64,000 nt of DNA from positions 33,312,818 to 33,376,817 of the forward strand of contig CM057151.1 of the NCBI GenBank assembly GCA_029962745.1, given 5' to 3'. Shown one piece after another: positions 21,882-33,062 of the stretch. Both the position numbers and the translations under genes were made by a program. Position 1 is the first letter of the stretch; each line of letters opens with the position of its first letter. The stretch comes from Echinometra lucunter. Its lineage: Eukaryota; Echinodermata; Echinoidea; Camarodonta; Echinometridae. A model generated the notes under the pieces. The model saw only the letters and a program-made list of their open reading frames with translations, made no database searches and had not been told where the DNA came from.

Positions 21882-22375
21882 CCTTCGACCCATAGACTAT
21901 CGTAGGCCTTTTCCACATCCAAAAAGACTACTAACGCATGCTCACCACAATTAATGCTCTTTTGTATGTCATTTTCCAGAAGAACAATGTTGTCAATTGA
22001 ACTACGCCCTTTTCTAAAACCACTCAAGAAATTTGGTAATATATTATTCTTTTCTATGTACCATTGTAATCTGTCGTTAATCATACGTTCAATAGTTTTT
22101 GCAAAACATGACGTGAGCGATATGGGTCTATAAGAAGATACATTTTTAGAATCCTTGCCTGCTTTTAGAATTGGAACTAATATAGAGTGTTTTAAAGGAC
22201 GTGGAATATCGCCTGTTTCCCAGATTTTATTAATGATATATAACATAGTGTTTTTAGCTCTCTCGGGCATATTTTCATAGACAATGTATGGGATATTGTC
22301 CTGTCCTGGCACAGTCCGTTTGGTGGTTTTAACAGCCTTTTCAAACGCCCATACGGGAATTTGGGTTAAGGTGTC
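21882..22375 (-). pseudogene. LINE reverse transcriptase, fingers and first catalytic block
   Basis: The minus-strand frame contains GQDNIPYIVYENMP, LVPILKAGKDS, SSYRPISLTSCFAK, GFRKGRSSIDNIV and VVFLDVEKAYDSLW, with the first catalytic Asp in FLDVEKAYD. This is RT motifs 0 to 3. It is the upstream partner of the segment at 20708 and below, separated by the inserted LINE. Frame beyond 21882 reads into the inserted tail and is not native. Confidence 0.87.
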
Positions 22376-22404
22376 TGTGAAAAAGCCGATGAAAAATGAA
22401 AAGC

Positions 22405-23044
22405 GGATTTTGCTAATATAGCAGAATTAAAGTGATATCAAGATGTTATTTGACCCTCGACTCTTAGGAACAAGTTGCGTCAAATTTAAGCATAACAAAT
22501 GCGCTCTAATTTGGTATATTCTAGAGCTAATTTTTTTTTTTTTATTATTAATTATTCTTTTTAAAGATTGAACAGGCCTATACGAAGTAGACGTTCAACT
22601 TTTCGGGGCTAAATGTGGCAAGTGTTACGTATGCATGTTATAGTGCAATTATAATATATAGTTAAACAAAATGAATCAGCAAAATGTATTTCAATATGGA
22701 ATTTGCCCACACATGTGCTTAAACGGATTGTTGCTAATATAGCAGAATTAAAGTGATATCAAAATGTTATTTGACCCTCGACTCTTAGGAACAAGTTGCG
22801 TCAAATTTAAGCATAACAAATGCGCTCTAATTTGGTATATTCTAGATCTAATTTTTTTTTTTTTATTAATTATTCTTTTTAAAGATTGAACAGGCCTATA
22901 CGAAGTAGACGTTCAACTTTTCGGGGCTAAATGTGGCAAGTGTTACGTATGCATGTTATAGTGCAATTATAATATATAGTTAAACAAAATGAATCAGCAA
23001 AATGTATTTCAATATGGAATTTGCCCACACATGTGCTTAAACGG
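22405..23044. repeat. Tandem duplication of a ~319-bp unit
   Basis: Copy 1 is 22405-22723 and copy 2 is 22724-23044. They are near-identical, with differences such as AAGATG/AAAATG, GAGCTA/GATCTA and one TTA step in the T-rich part. Both begin CGGATTxTGCTAATATAGC and end CACACATGTGCTTAAA. High identity suggests recent duplication. No coding frame was found. Confidence 0.93.
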
Positions 23045-23179
23045 TAAATGCAGACTAAAGCAGGGCATTTAAAAAGAGTAATTTAATGTCGGTTTAATAT
23101 AGATTTCAAACAAGCTTGTTAGTTGATGACAGAACATTCAAGCACGATGTTCAGTGATACATACACGAAAAAAAAAACC

Positions 23180-23640
23180 CCTCTTCAAAGGCTTTTAAAG
23201 GTATCGTACGACATTTAAAGTGAATAATGGTATACATGAGGTAAAAGCTGAAGAGTTCTTCTTTACTGTTATATAGGTGGCATACCGAAACTTTTTTCTG
23301 GACCTTACTATTTCAATATGAAATTAGAGGTCAAACCGGCAATATACACATAATGTTCGGTGATTCTCGCCATAAAATGACAAAACGCAATTCCGAATTC
23401 ATGAGCTTTGAAAAGTATCGTATGACATTTTAACTAAATAATGACATACATGAGGTAAAAGCTGAAGAGTGTTTCTTTACTCTCATATAGGTGGCATGCT
23501 GAAACTTTTTGTCTGGACCTTACTGTTTTAAAATGAAATCAGGGGTCAAACTGGCAATAACCAATTCCGTACAATATTCGGTCATTCATACCCTAAATTG
23601 ACCAAAATCGTTTCCAACTTCAAGGGCTTTGAGGAGTCAG
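23180..23640 (+). repeat. Satellite array C, plus orientation (~215-245-bp units)
   Basis: About two units. Each contains TATCGTAxGACATTT, TGAGGTAAAAGCTGAAGAGT, TATAGGTGGCATxC, TCTGGACCTTACTxTTT and GGTCAAACxGGCAAT. The same unit appears inverted at 28290-29110. Confidence 0.88.
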
Positions 23641-24499
23641 TCAGAGAGTGAACAGAGCAGTAAGAGGACACCAGGAATCACCGGGCTGGGCTGACAGTCG
23701 CAGTGGGAGATGCAAAATAATGTTATGACTTTGTTTTAACTTTTTGTACTGAAATATAAACTGAACTTGCAGTATACCTTATAAAAGAGAATTGTTGCTG
23801 GTCTAGCGACAAGAGCGTGAGCGTGCGATGTATGAGTTGTACCATTATTAAATGGAATAAAGGGCTCAAACGAGCAATATTCCCCAGTTTGGCTCTATGT
23901 TGACATGGGCCGTGTCCTTTTTATAGTGAAGTATTGGGGGTGATAATGCAGGCTACCCCCACCCAAAATATTGGGTGATATATCCGCCGCTCACCCCCCC
24001 CCCCCCCCCCCCCCCCAGCATTGACACCAACGGCAGTAGGGCACCTGGCGGGGGTTAGGGATGAGTAATAAACAATTTAGATGAAGTTTTACAATGAGTA
24101 TTTCAACCAGTGCCGGTTATATCTTTATGACAGAAAATTATATGCATACATGTCTCTCTAGTTATATTACTATATTCTTATGAAAGGAAACTGGTTTACA
24201 TCTTGCCTTTCTATCTAATGTTACTACTATTCTTCTAATCATAAAATGTTAATAATATAACGGCAAGGAGACCTTATAAATCATGTAAATAGAAGAATAA
24301 TTGTAGGAGATATTGGCTTGTGACCAAAAGAAAAATAATCGTAGGAGATATTGGCTTGTGACCAAAACGTTATTCCTATCATACCAAATATGAGAAAGTA
24401 AGATGCCGATAAAATATATGTTACTAATGAGAATGGAGTAACAATACCAGGCCCTGTTCTCAGTAAGGAGAAGGGAAAAGGTGAATGGGGGAGAAAATG
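23641..24499. other. Unassigned stretch with a poly(C) tract
   Basis: It contains a C20 run at 23994-24016 (approximately) and a 38-bp tandem duplication (GTAGGAGATATTGGCTTGTG) at 24307-24366. No gene was found. Confidence 0.45.
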
Positions 24500-24589
24500 T
24501 AAACACCCAGTGATGTGGTCTAGACATTTCCAAGAAGGAATAGGGTTGTGTTACCTGGTCCTTTGGTGGGGAAACAGTGAAAGTTTCAA

Positions 24590-24734
24590 CCAATCAGGGA
24601 CAATTCCGAAAATGAGTGACCAGGCACTAGCCAATAACATTTGGGTGGGGCATAGACATGAAACACTTTCCAAGAAGATTAGTCATTCCAAGATCTTAAC
24701 CATTAGGTCTATGGGGAAAAAATTATTATAAATA
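24590..24734 (+). promoter_or_regulatory. Promoter-like cluster: two CCAAT boxes and a TATA box
   Basis: CCAAT occurs at 24590-24594 (AACCAATCAGG) and 24631-24635 (AGCCAATAAC). TATAAATA occurs at 24727-24734. The order and spacing (CCAAT about 95-135 bp before TATA) are those of a polymerase II promoter, which would start transcription near 24757-24765. It could belong to a host transcript or to the U3 of an LTR. The sequence alone does not prove activity. Confidence 0.45.
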
Positions 24735-24756
24735 AAGCTCCAAATCCAACTTTAAT

Positions 24757-25600
24757 TCAGAAGCTGATAGCAACTCGATAGAGAGAAAACTTGCTTGATA
24801 TACTGCACCACGTATTACAAGTGATTCTTCAGAATATAATAGTCAGCTCTCGGTGAATACAACTTTGTTGTAAAGGACAACCTGATGGTCTGGATCTTGG
24901 GATTCCACAAATTGGAATCATTGTAAATCTTGAAACACCAACGGGAAGTTGTGAGTAAACATTATGATATTATGTTTCATATTTATGTGTATTATTAAGT
25001 TATTTGAATGATATTTATGTTATACATATACCTTATGTGAGATACATTTTTTAAGTCTAAAAGAATGTTTTTCTTTAGTCATTACTTTGTGTGTGTGATA
25101 TCATATAGAGTATAATTCCAGTTCATTAAATTCGTAATAACCGAGCCATAATAGCAATGTGTTATTAAATTACCGAGGTAACTGAAGTAAGGTGTATTAC
25201 TGAGATGGTATTATTATGTACACAAACTATGTACAGATATTGAACCTGTCAGATAGATTCTTAGATATTGATGATGGAATCATAGCATAAATGCATTCTG
25301 AACAAATCACTAGAAATAGGTTATGTTTGTTTAGGTTTACGGTGTTACTGGTAGAAGGAACGGGACGGAACCATTGGTCCAACGCCTAACCAGCAGCAGG
25401 GGCTGACGTAGACGAGGAAGTCGACGTTGGGACATTCCAAGCGCAATCACAAGAACAAGAACTCAAGAATAAGCAATTGATGTCATCCATTGAATTGTTT
25501 GTTGCCTGTTATATCTCATATCTTTGTAAATTTTGTAATATCTTTTGCAACCCTTGTTTATTAGAATAGTTGTATCAATAAAGGTTTCTTAAACCTAATT
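24757..25600 (+). other. Possible short spliced non-coding unit (or LTR)
   Basis: Downstream of the promoter-like cluster a GTGAGT donor at 24951, an AG acceptor at 25333-25334 and an AATAAA signal at 25577-25582 follow in order. The two putative exons (about 24760-24950 and 25335-25600) have no long frame. A solitary LTR is an alternative reading. Its ends and target duplication could not be found. Confidence 0.3.
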
Positions 25601-25718
25601 ATCTATGTGCATAGTCTGTCGACAAGTTACCAATTTAAGTCTGTAGTGACAGTACCAACAATGCATTAAAAGATCCCAGCCGCAAGGTTTAGCTCATTGA
25701 TCCCAGCCTTGTGACACC

Positions 25719-25850
25719 CGACACCCACCCCTCCTCCTCTCCGCTCCAAAAATCGTTCCACCGTTCCTGTCGGTGCGTACGCATCCCGACACCCACCCCT
25801 CCTCCTCCAAAAATCGTTCCACCGTCCCTGTCGGTGCGTACGCACCCCTA
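25719..25850. repeat. Two tandem ~62-68-bp units
   Basis: CGACACCCACCCCTCCTCCTC and CCTGTCGGTGCGTACGCA recur, at 25719 and 25787. A poly(C) and a poly(A) tract follow at 25852-25880. Confidence 0.85.
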
Positions 25851-26274
25851 CCCCCCCCCCCCCCCGAAAAAAAAAAAAAAAATCTGAAACGTCCATTTTT
25901 TTTTTTCAAAAGAACGCATATTGTTGATAGCCTCAAAATAACAATTCAAATAATTTTGAAATCACATACGCACTACACGGTGCGACAATGTAGCAGCTCA
26001 TCCCTGTATTCTTCATTTACCTCCCATCTGAATTAAATCTATAAATTGTATAGGATGCTATACTGTGTTGATATGTAAGGTATCCGACCATCACAGGGTA
26101 AAATAATGCCAATTTCTTCTTCTTCTTTTTTAAAATAATGTATTACATGTAGAAATGTGCAAACATTCAAATGTTGGAATTCAAGCAATTCTCCAGCTGA
26201 AAACACTTCGCATTCTGTAGACTGAGGCAGGGGCAGCGGAGGGAGAACGGGGAGGGACGGGGGCCCAAGTGCTC

Positions 26275-26930
26275 TCACGTTTTCAAGCACCCCCAAATGC
26301 CCCGTTTTACCCATAAAAATGCCCCCTTTCAGATTTGTTTCGTGCCTTTTTTTTTCTTTTAACAAGGACCTTTTTTATTTTTTAATAAGTGCCCTTCTAC
26401 ATTCTAGAAAGTGTCTTTTTTCCACTTCAGATAAGTCGCCCTTCATAAAATCCTACAACTGTCCGGCCCCATTTTGCACCCGGTTAGTGACTCTTTCCCT
26501 TCTTTCATAGCGTTTTCCCCCCTTCTTTAATGAATGTCCCGTTTCTTTTATTCCCATTTTTGGTTCTAATAGTGCAATTCTCCTTTGCTCAGTGCCCCTT
26601 TTCATCTCTCGTAAATTTTCTTTTTCCACTTAGACAAGTGGCCATTAGAAATCTGAAACATGCCCCAATCTCCCTGTGATAAATGGTCCTTTTCATTTTC
26701 GTTTCCTTATCGGTTCCTTAATAGGGGGTCTACACAATTATTTAATTTATGATGAATTCCCCTTTTGCTTTCTAATGCCATGTTCCTTGCGATAAGTTCC
26801 CCTAGAATCTGGTAAGTGTCCCTTTTCACTCCTTATAATTAGTTCCCTTCTGGCAGTGCCCTTAAAATGTTTTATGTATTGAAAGTCTCCTTCCGATGAA
26901 TGCCCCTTTAAAATAATTTTATGGGCCTAC
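26275..26930. repeat. Degenerate ~35-45-bp repeat array
   Basis: Variants of GTGCCCCTTTTCATTTCT and AATGCCCCTTT recur at irregular spacing through the whole stretch, for example near 26310, 26390, 26540, 26605, 26690, 26820 and 26900. The units are badly diverged, so the array is old. No coding. Confidence 0.6.
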
Positions 26931-27009
26931 AAGTCCTATTTAAATATCTAATTTAGTAGCCAATTTTGGTGATGGTACATGTTGTAAGGGAGATGAGATA
27001 GAGGGTAGG

Positions 27010-27600
27010 ATGAGATGGATGGGAGGGTGGATGCATGGGATAAGGGTCAAGAGGACATTATGCCCCCCCCCCCGCCTTTCTCTCTCTCTCTCTCTCTCTC
27101 TCCCTCTCTCTCGTTTTCTGGGTGTGGTGGTGCATATCTTGACAATTCATATTCATTGGTCTCCTCTCCACAATTATATCAAGACCACCTTCCCTTATCC
27201 CGAATTTTATCATGTCCCAAATTTGGTCTTATTGCTCTCACCCATTGACCTGAAGAATAAGTAGCCTACATTCTGTGACATTCCTTTTTTCTCTCTTACA
27301 AGATCGATGAAAATCCTTTTTTCTCTCTTACAAGATGGATGAAACAGTTGTAAAATTGGAAAGAAAATCAACTGAAAAGAAAGACTGACATGTTCATTTT
27401 ACAGATTTTACCATATTTCTTGTTAGAAACTCAACTGCTAAAATAACTGGTGGGTTGGTTGATTGACTGTTTGACTGAGTTACCAGGAAAAGGGAGAGAG
27501 AGAGAGGGGGGGGGGGGGGAGAGGGGCATACAATGTCCTCTTGACCCTTATCCCATCCACCCAACAATGTCCTGCCTTACAGTACATCTCACCTCCCCTG
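27010..27600. repeat. Inverted repeat pair (~100-bp arms) with poly(C)/(CT)n
   Basis: GGATAAGGGTCAAGAGGACAT at 27037-27057 and its reverse complement near 27533 sit next to poly(C)+(TC)n at 27062-27115 and (GA)n+poly(G) at 27490-27521. The arms are 27010-27125 and 27480-27600. Open frames across it are composition artefacts. Confidence 0.78.
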
Positions 27601-28115
27601 CACCATGTACCATCACCCAATCCTGACTCCCATGAACAAACTAGGGAAAGTAGTACAATGCTACAATAATCAATGCAATTCCTGTTCACTCATGCATAAA
27701 TTTTTGATCTAATAAACCATAAAATTCAATCAGCAAACCAAAACTGATTGCAATTGATCATGAATTCATTATCCCCCTCTATTTTGTAAGCTCTAAACGA
27801 CTCACCTCTCACAACTGGAAGGCGCAATTCCTGCGCAACCTAATTTTCATACCCTTTACAAAAGTTAGCAGTGCTCACCCAAGCATGAATTATTTTCGGC
27901 CTTTTTGGTCTCCTGTGAAAGTTGAGTCCATAAGCTATCCATACATATAAACCTTCTCCGCCAGAATCATATATTTTTTATTTGGCAGCCATTTCAAAAG
28001 TGTAAAGTTTTTTGCAGTGTGAGGCATTGGAGCAAGAGCCAAGGGATGTAGGGGTGGAACACAACGCCCAAAAACGTGTTATGAGAACGAAGACGTTAAT
28101 CCGCGTAGCCGGGGA

Positions 28116-28160
28116 TGGGGGGGGGGGGGGCGGGGTGGGCGGTCGCCCCCCCCCCCCCCC
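28116..28160. repeat. Adjacent poly(G) and poly(C) tracts
   Basis: A G12 run followed within about 15 bases by a C14 run, together able to form a hairpin. Part of a 'GTAGCCGGGGATGGGGGG' repeat resembling the hAT-type ends elsewhere in the window. Confidence 0.75.
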
Positions 28161-28289
28161 ACGCCCCTCCCCAAAATAGATAGAATAAAGAAAAAGAGCG
28201 TAAGAGGAAAAAAAAAAGAGGTAGGAGAACGTAGGAAAGGCCGGAAAAGAAAAAGAAACTTCGGAAGCAATGAGGATATCATTTTCTCC

Positions 28290-29110
28290 AAAGTGATTTT
28301 TGTCAAAATCATTGAACATTGTGCAGAATCGGTGCATATTGCCGGTTTGACCCCTGAAATCAATTTGAAACGGTAAGGTCCAGACAAAAACTTTCGGCAT
28401 GCCACCTATATGAGAGTGAAGAACAATATTTCAGCTTTTACCTAATGCATGCCATTACTTAGTTAAAATGTCACACGATACTTTTCAAAGCCTTTGAAAA
28501 TAAAAACGACTTCCGTCATTTTAGGGTATATGAATCATTGAACATTGTGCGGAATCGGTGCATATGGCCGGTTTGACTCCTAAATTCATTTTTAAAACAG
28601 TAATGTCCAGACAAAAGGTTTCGGCATGCCATCTATATGAGAGTAAAGAGCAACTCTTCAGCTTTTACTCATGATTGTATGCCATTATTTAGTTAAAATG
28701 TCATACGATATATTTCAGAGGTCATGAATTCAGAAACGTTTTATGTCATTTGAAGGTAAGAATCAGCGAACATTGCCCGGAATGGGTGTATTTTGCCGGT
28801 TTGACCCCTAAATTCATTTTAAAACAGTAAGGACCAGACAAGAAGTTTCGGCATGCCATCTATATGACAGTAAAGAGCACCTCTTCAGCTTTTACCTCAT
28901 GTATACCATTATTTAGTTAAAATGACATACGATATATTTCAAAGGTCTTGAATTCAGAAACGAGTTTTGTCATTTTCTTATAAGAATCACCAAACACCGT
29001 GCGAAATTTGCGTATACTGCCGGTTCGACCTCTGATTTCATTTTGAATCACAAAGGTCCAGACAAAAAGAAAATCGTTTCAAATGGCACAAGATACTTTT
29101 CACAGCCATT
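28290..29110 (-). repeat. Satellite array C, minus orientation
   Basis: Roughly three and a half units in inverted orientation to 23180-23640. TGCCGGTTTGACCCCT or variants, GTCCAGACAAAA, CGGCATGCCATCTATATGA and CAGCTTTTACCTCATG recur near 28340, 28560, 28790 and 29020. Confidence 0.9.
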
Positions 29111-29260
29111 TGTCTACGAAAAAAACCGCAATTTTACTTTTTCTAAACGCAAAATACTTTCTCTTTTGTTCATTTGTTCTTTTGGCGACACCATACACCT
29201 TAGAATGGTCCGCTAATTTTCCTCTTATTGGTAGCGGGCTTATTGCAGGGGCCTGGGGCC

Positions 29261-31380
29261 TGTTTCTCGAAACCGTCATAAGTCAACTTCTCAGCTAAGA
29301 TCGCCGCTAGTTGGCTAGTTGTCTGCTACGTGTTTCACGAAGCCGTGCTTGCTAAGATCAACGCCAGCATCCCGACTAAGAACTTATGACGCCTCTAACC
29401 CTGTCGTATCTTTTTTCGTTGATATGCAGCGCCATCACATGCCACTAATTTGGTAGGTTATGGCTGGCCAAAATGGAAGCTACATAGATTTTTCAAAATA
29501 ATTCAAGTCTATCTTTTCTAAGGGTTCCTGCAATCAGTAATTCATCCTTTCTCATGTATAAATATCATATTTCATGTTTCATATGAAACGATCTGCAAAA
29601 AAGGTTTCCTAGGGGGTTTCTCCCGTGATTGTAACATCTCACAAAAGAACGCAATTCTGCCACGTCAGGCAAGGCATAGTCAAAGGAATAGTCTGTAGAT
29701 TTCAGACCCATATTTATTTAAAGATAATTTATATCGTAGATTTTTAAACAAAATACTTTCATGAGACATATTTTAGCTTGTAATTTACCAAAATTATGCA
29801 TATCAACGTTTTGGTCAAGACATGACGCTGGATAAATATTTAATTTGCCTCCTTTTTCCGATCATGAACGTAAGGGTTTATTTTGCAAATCTAGTGTCCC
29901 GGGGGTACCCATCTTACGTTCAAAACGATAATTAACTTAATTACTAAAAACAGAATTTTGTAAGTTTTTCTTTGGTGTAATCTGCCTTCTTTGAAAATAT
30001 CTTGTATCTATAACCCCTTGCTACTATTTCTAATCTTTGCACTCACCAGTTCACTCAAATAATTGTAGTTTTGATAAAATTCTTTTACAAAATATACGTG
30101 TTATTGTGATCAAGGCTATGTGTTGTCACATTTCAACATCGATTCACAAGATATTTAACTAGCATGCTCTTCGTGAAACGGTTTAGCAAGATCAGAGTCA
30201 TCTCCGTAGTTGGCGGACAAAGATATGACCGGGCAATGTTCGCTGATTTCCAGAAACAGAAACGGTTTAGCAAGATCAGAGTCATCTCCGTAGTTGGCGG
30301 ACAAAGATATGACTAACTTGGCGTTGATTTCCAGAAACAGGCCCCTGTTTCTGGAAATCAACGCCCCTGTTTCTGGAAATCAACGCCAAGTTAGTCCTAT
30401 CTTTGTCCTGTTTCTGGAAATCAACGCCAAGTTAGTCATATCTTTGTCCGCCAACTACGGAGATGACTCTGATCTTGCTAAACCGTTTCACGAAGAGCAT
30501 GCTAGCTAAATATCTCGTGAATCGATGTTGAAATGTGACAACACATAGCCTTGATCACAATAACACGTATATTTTGTAAAAGAATTTTATCAAAACTGCA
30601 ATTATTTGAGTGAACTGGTGAGTGCAAAGATTAGAAATAGTAGCAAGGGGTTATAGATACAAGATATTTTCAAAGAAGGCAGATTACACCAAAGAAAAAC
30701 TTACAAAATTCTGTTTTTAGTAATTAAGTTAATTATCGTTTTGAACGTAAGATGGGTACCCCCGGGACACTAGATTTGCAAAATAAACCCTTACGTTCAT
30801 GATCGGAAAAAGGAGGCAAATTAAATATTTATCCAGCGTCATGTCTTGACCAAAACGTTGATATGCATAATTTTGGTAAATTACAAGCTAAAATATGTCT
30901 CATAAAAGTATTTTGTTTAAAAATCTACGATATAAATTATCTTTAAATAAATATGGGTCTGAAATCTACAGACTATTCCTTTGACTATGCCTTGCCTGAC
31001 GTGGCAGAATTGCGTTCTTTTGTGAGATGTTACAATCACGGGAGAAACCCCCTAGGAAACCTTTTTTGCATATCGTTTCATATGAAACATGAAATATGAT
31101 ATTTATACATGAGAAAGGATGAATTACTGATTGCAGGAACCCTTAGAAAAGATAGACTTGAATTATTTTGAAAAATCTATGTAGCTTCCATTTTGGCCAG
31201 CCATAACCTACCAAATTAGTGGCATGTGATGGCGCTGCATATCAACGAAAAAAGATATGACAGGGTCAGAGGCGTCGGGATATTGGCGTTGATTGGCAAG
31301 CACGGCTTCGTGAAACACGTAGCAGACAACTAGCCAACTAGCGGCGATCTTAGCTGAGAAGTTGACGGTTTCGAGAAACA
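29261..31380. mobile_element. Giant palindrome: two head-to-head copies of a ~1.05-kb TIR element
   Basis: The left arm 29261-30340 and right arm 30345-31380 are reverse complements of each other, nearly identical along their whole length, with only a few bases at the centre. Outer ends begin TGTTTCTCGAAACCGTCA and inner ends finish GATTTCCAGAAACAGG, so each arm is one element with short inverted termini (CCTGTTTCTxGAAA). Near the centre short pieces (CTGTTTCTGGAAATCAACGCC and an ~83-bp block in the left arm) are locally repeated. The short open frames on both strands at 30155-30509 are mirror images. A diverged third copy lies at 15829-17445. Confidence 0.88.
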
Positions 31381-31387
31381 GTTCAGT

Positions 31388-31500
31388 TTCAAGGAGCGAC
31401 CACTCCAGCTTCGTGAAAGGGTTTAGCAAGATCACAGAGTCATGCATCTCCGTAGTTGGCGGACAAAGATATGACAAACTTGGCGTTGATTTCCCTCGTC
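31388..31500 (+). mobile_element. End fragment of the same fold-back family
   Basis: CGTGAAAGGGTTTAGCAAGATC through GGCGTTGATTTCC matches the inner end of the left arm in the same orientation, directly beside the palindrome's right outer end. Confidence 0.72.
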
Positions 31501-32247
31501 TCGAATTTGGCAACTGACATTGCTGATACGGCGAATGAAAATAGGGCCTACATAAAAGAGTCCATATCCATAATCTAAGTTAGATGAGAACCATCACAGA
31601 GCGAAACACATCCAAGTTAGACTGAGTCTCTGAGATTGAGAAGAGAGCCGAAAATCCGTGAAAGTCGTAAGTGCAATTTATCACGTAAAAGTTAGGCCCT
31701 ATCATGCCTATTAGTGTTACTGTTACTTGCTTTTGATATTAATTATTATGCATGGGACATGGAGCCTGTGTCAGTGGGTGATTTCAAATTCTGTTTGCAT
31801 GATCAAAGCTGTCTTGTTGGTTTGTATAGGGTCTACAGTGAGTAGACTCTAGATCTAGATCTAAATCATTCAAATACGAAGGAGCAGTCCATGAAAACAT
31901 TCAAAAGCTAGTAACAAAATCTTGAACTGGATTCAAAACTGGACTGGTAACCAGTGTAAATTACGTAAGACAGGAGATATTGAATCATGTTTTCCAGTGC
32001 GAGTGACTAGTCACGCTGCTGAGTTTTGGATGATATGTATACCCAGTTGTTGGATGTCCGGACAGGTTGTGTATCCTGACAGTCAATTTTAAACAGCCAA
32101 TTGAAAAAGTTCACAAGCAAATCTCTTAAATGTTTTAGCACAAACTGTTAGACAATATTAAAGAGAACAAGTATTGATGATGATTAGCACAAATCAATGC
32201 ATAGTTTTTGTTTAATCCAAAGACAAAAAAAGAAGACTTCATTTTTG
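31501..32247. other. Unassigned stretch
   Basis: AT-rich sequence with no coding stretch or repeat that I recognise. Confidence 0.4.
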
Positions 32248-33062
32248 TTACGTGTCCGGACACCCAACCCCCCATCCTAGTTGTTGAATAAGGTGCTGTG
32301 GCAACTGAACAAGGAGGCTGTTACAAAAATCAAAATGACACATGACAAAGGCATGAACCAAACGCTCAGTTCTTCTTCTGTCGATAAATTCCCGAATTTT
32401 ACCAATTTTGTGTAACGCATATGAAGCCGAGCGACATTTTTGTGCAACAAACTGTTCAAAAGTGAGCTTATTGTCAAAGCATACCCCAAGATTTTGGCAA
32501 GTTTTGGCAGCAGCAATTTGCTTTCCATGTAGGTTCATATGCAGCAGTGTTGGTATTTGTTTAAACTGAGATGAAACATGAAGGAACTCTTGTCTTACTG
32601 CAATTCAACTTACATGTAAGACTATTCAACTGAGACCATTCTTTGATTGCCTGGACACAATTGGCCTCCCAATCTGGGAGATTGAAGAATCAAGGTTTGT
32701 CTGTTTGAATGTTAGGTACAATTGAGTATCATCGGCATAAAACATCTTATGTATGGAATATTTGTCAATCACAAATTCAAGAGGAGAAGTACATGTATAC
32801 AGTGTAAACAGAATCAGACCGAGTACCGATCCTTGAGGTACTCCCTTGGTCAGTATTTGTGTTGAAGAACGATCATTTCCAATGACTATGCTATGGGTAC
32901 GTCTTTGCAAGTATGAAGTTAGCCAGTTAAGTGCTTTACCGCAGATTCCAAATCTAAGTGATAAACGTTTAAGGAGAGTGTCATGATCAATTGTATCGAA
33001 TGCATAGGAAAAATCTAGTAAAACCAAAATAACCTCTTCTCCTTTGTGACATAAGAATATCA
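32248..33062 (-). pseudogene. CR1/L2-like LINE reverse transcriptase fragment
   Basis: The minus-strand frame holds VILVLLDFSYAFDTIDHDTL (first catalytic Asp), KGVPQGSVLGLILFTLY and KMFYADDTQLYL (catalytic YADD). After a frameshift near 32600 it continues with NLGVCFDNKLTFEQFV and HFDFCNSLLVQLP, the thumb region of CR1/L2/Rex-type LINEs. The homology starts abruptly at 33062 (5' truncation) and ends near 32275 without a recognisable tail. It is a dead fragment. Confidence 0.86.

Larger units (their letters stand above)
18640..22375 (-). mobile_element. I-like LINE, 5'-truncated and interrupted
   Basis: On the minus strand the order is RT fingers/palm (22375-21882), RT palm/thumb (20708-19899), a linker with stops, then RNase H (19646-18726). 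An RNase H domain downstream of the RT is characteristic of the I group of non-LTR retrotransposons. The element is cut at its 5' side where the 319-bp tandem repeat begins, and is split by another LINE (20709-21875). No endonuclease domain remains. Confidence 0.85.

Noticed and set aside
25666..25936. Gly/Arg-rich and Phe-rich frames on the minus strand
   Set aside because: Produced by a tandem repeat plus poly(C) and poly(A) tracts.
30155..30509. Two similar small proteins on opposite strands
   Set aside because: They are mirror images at the centre of the palindrome, not independent genes.
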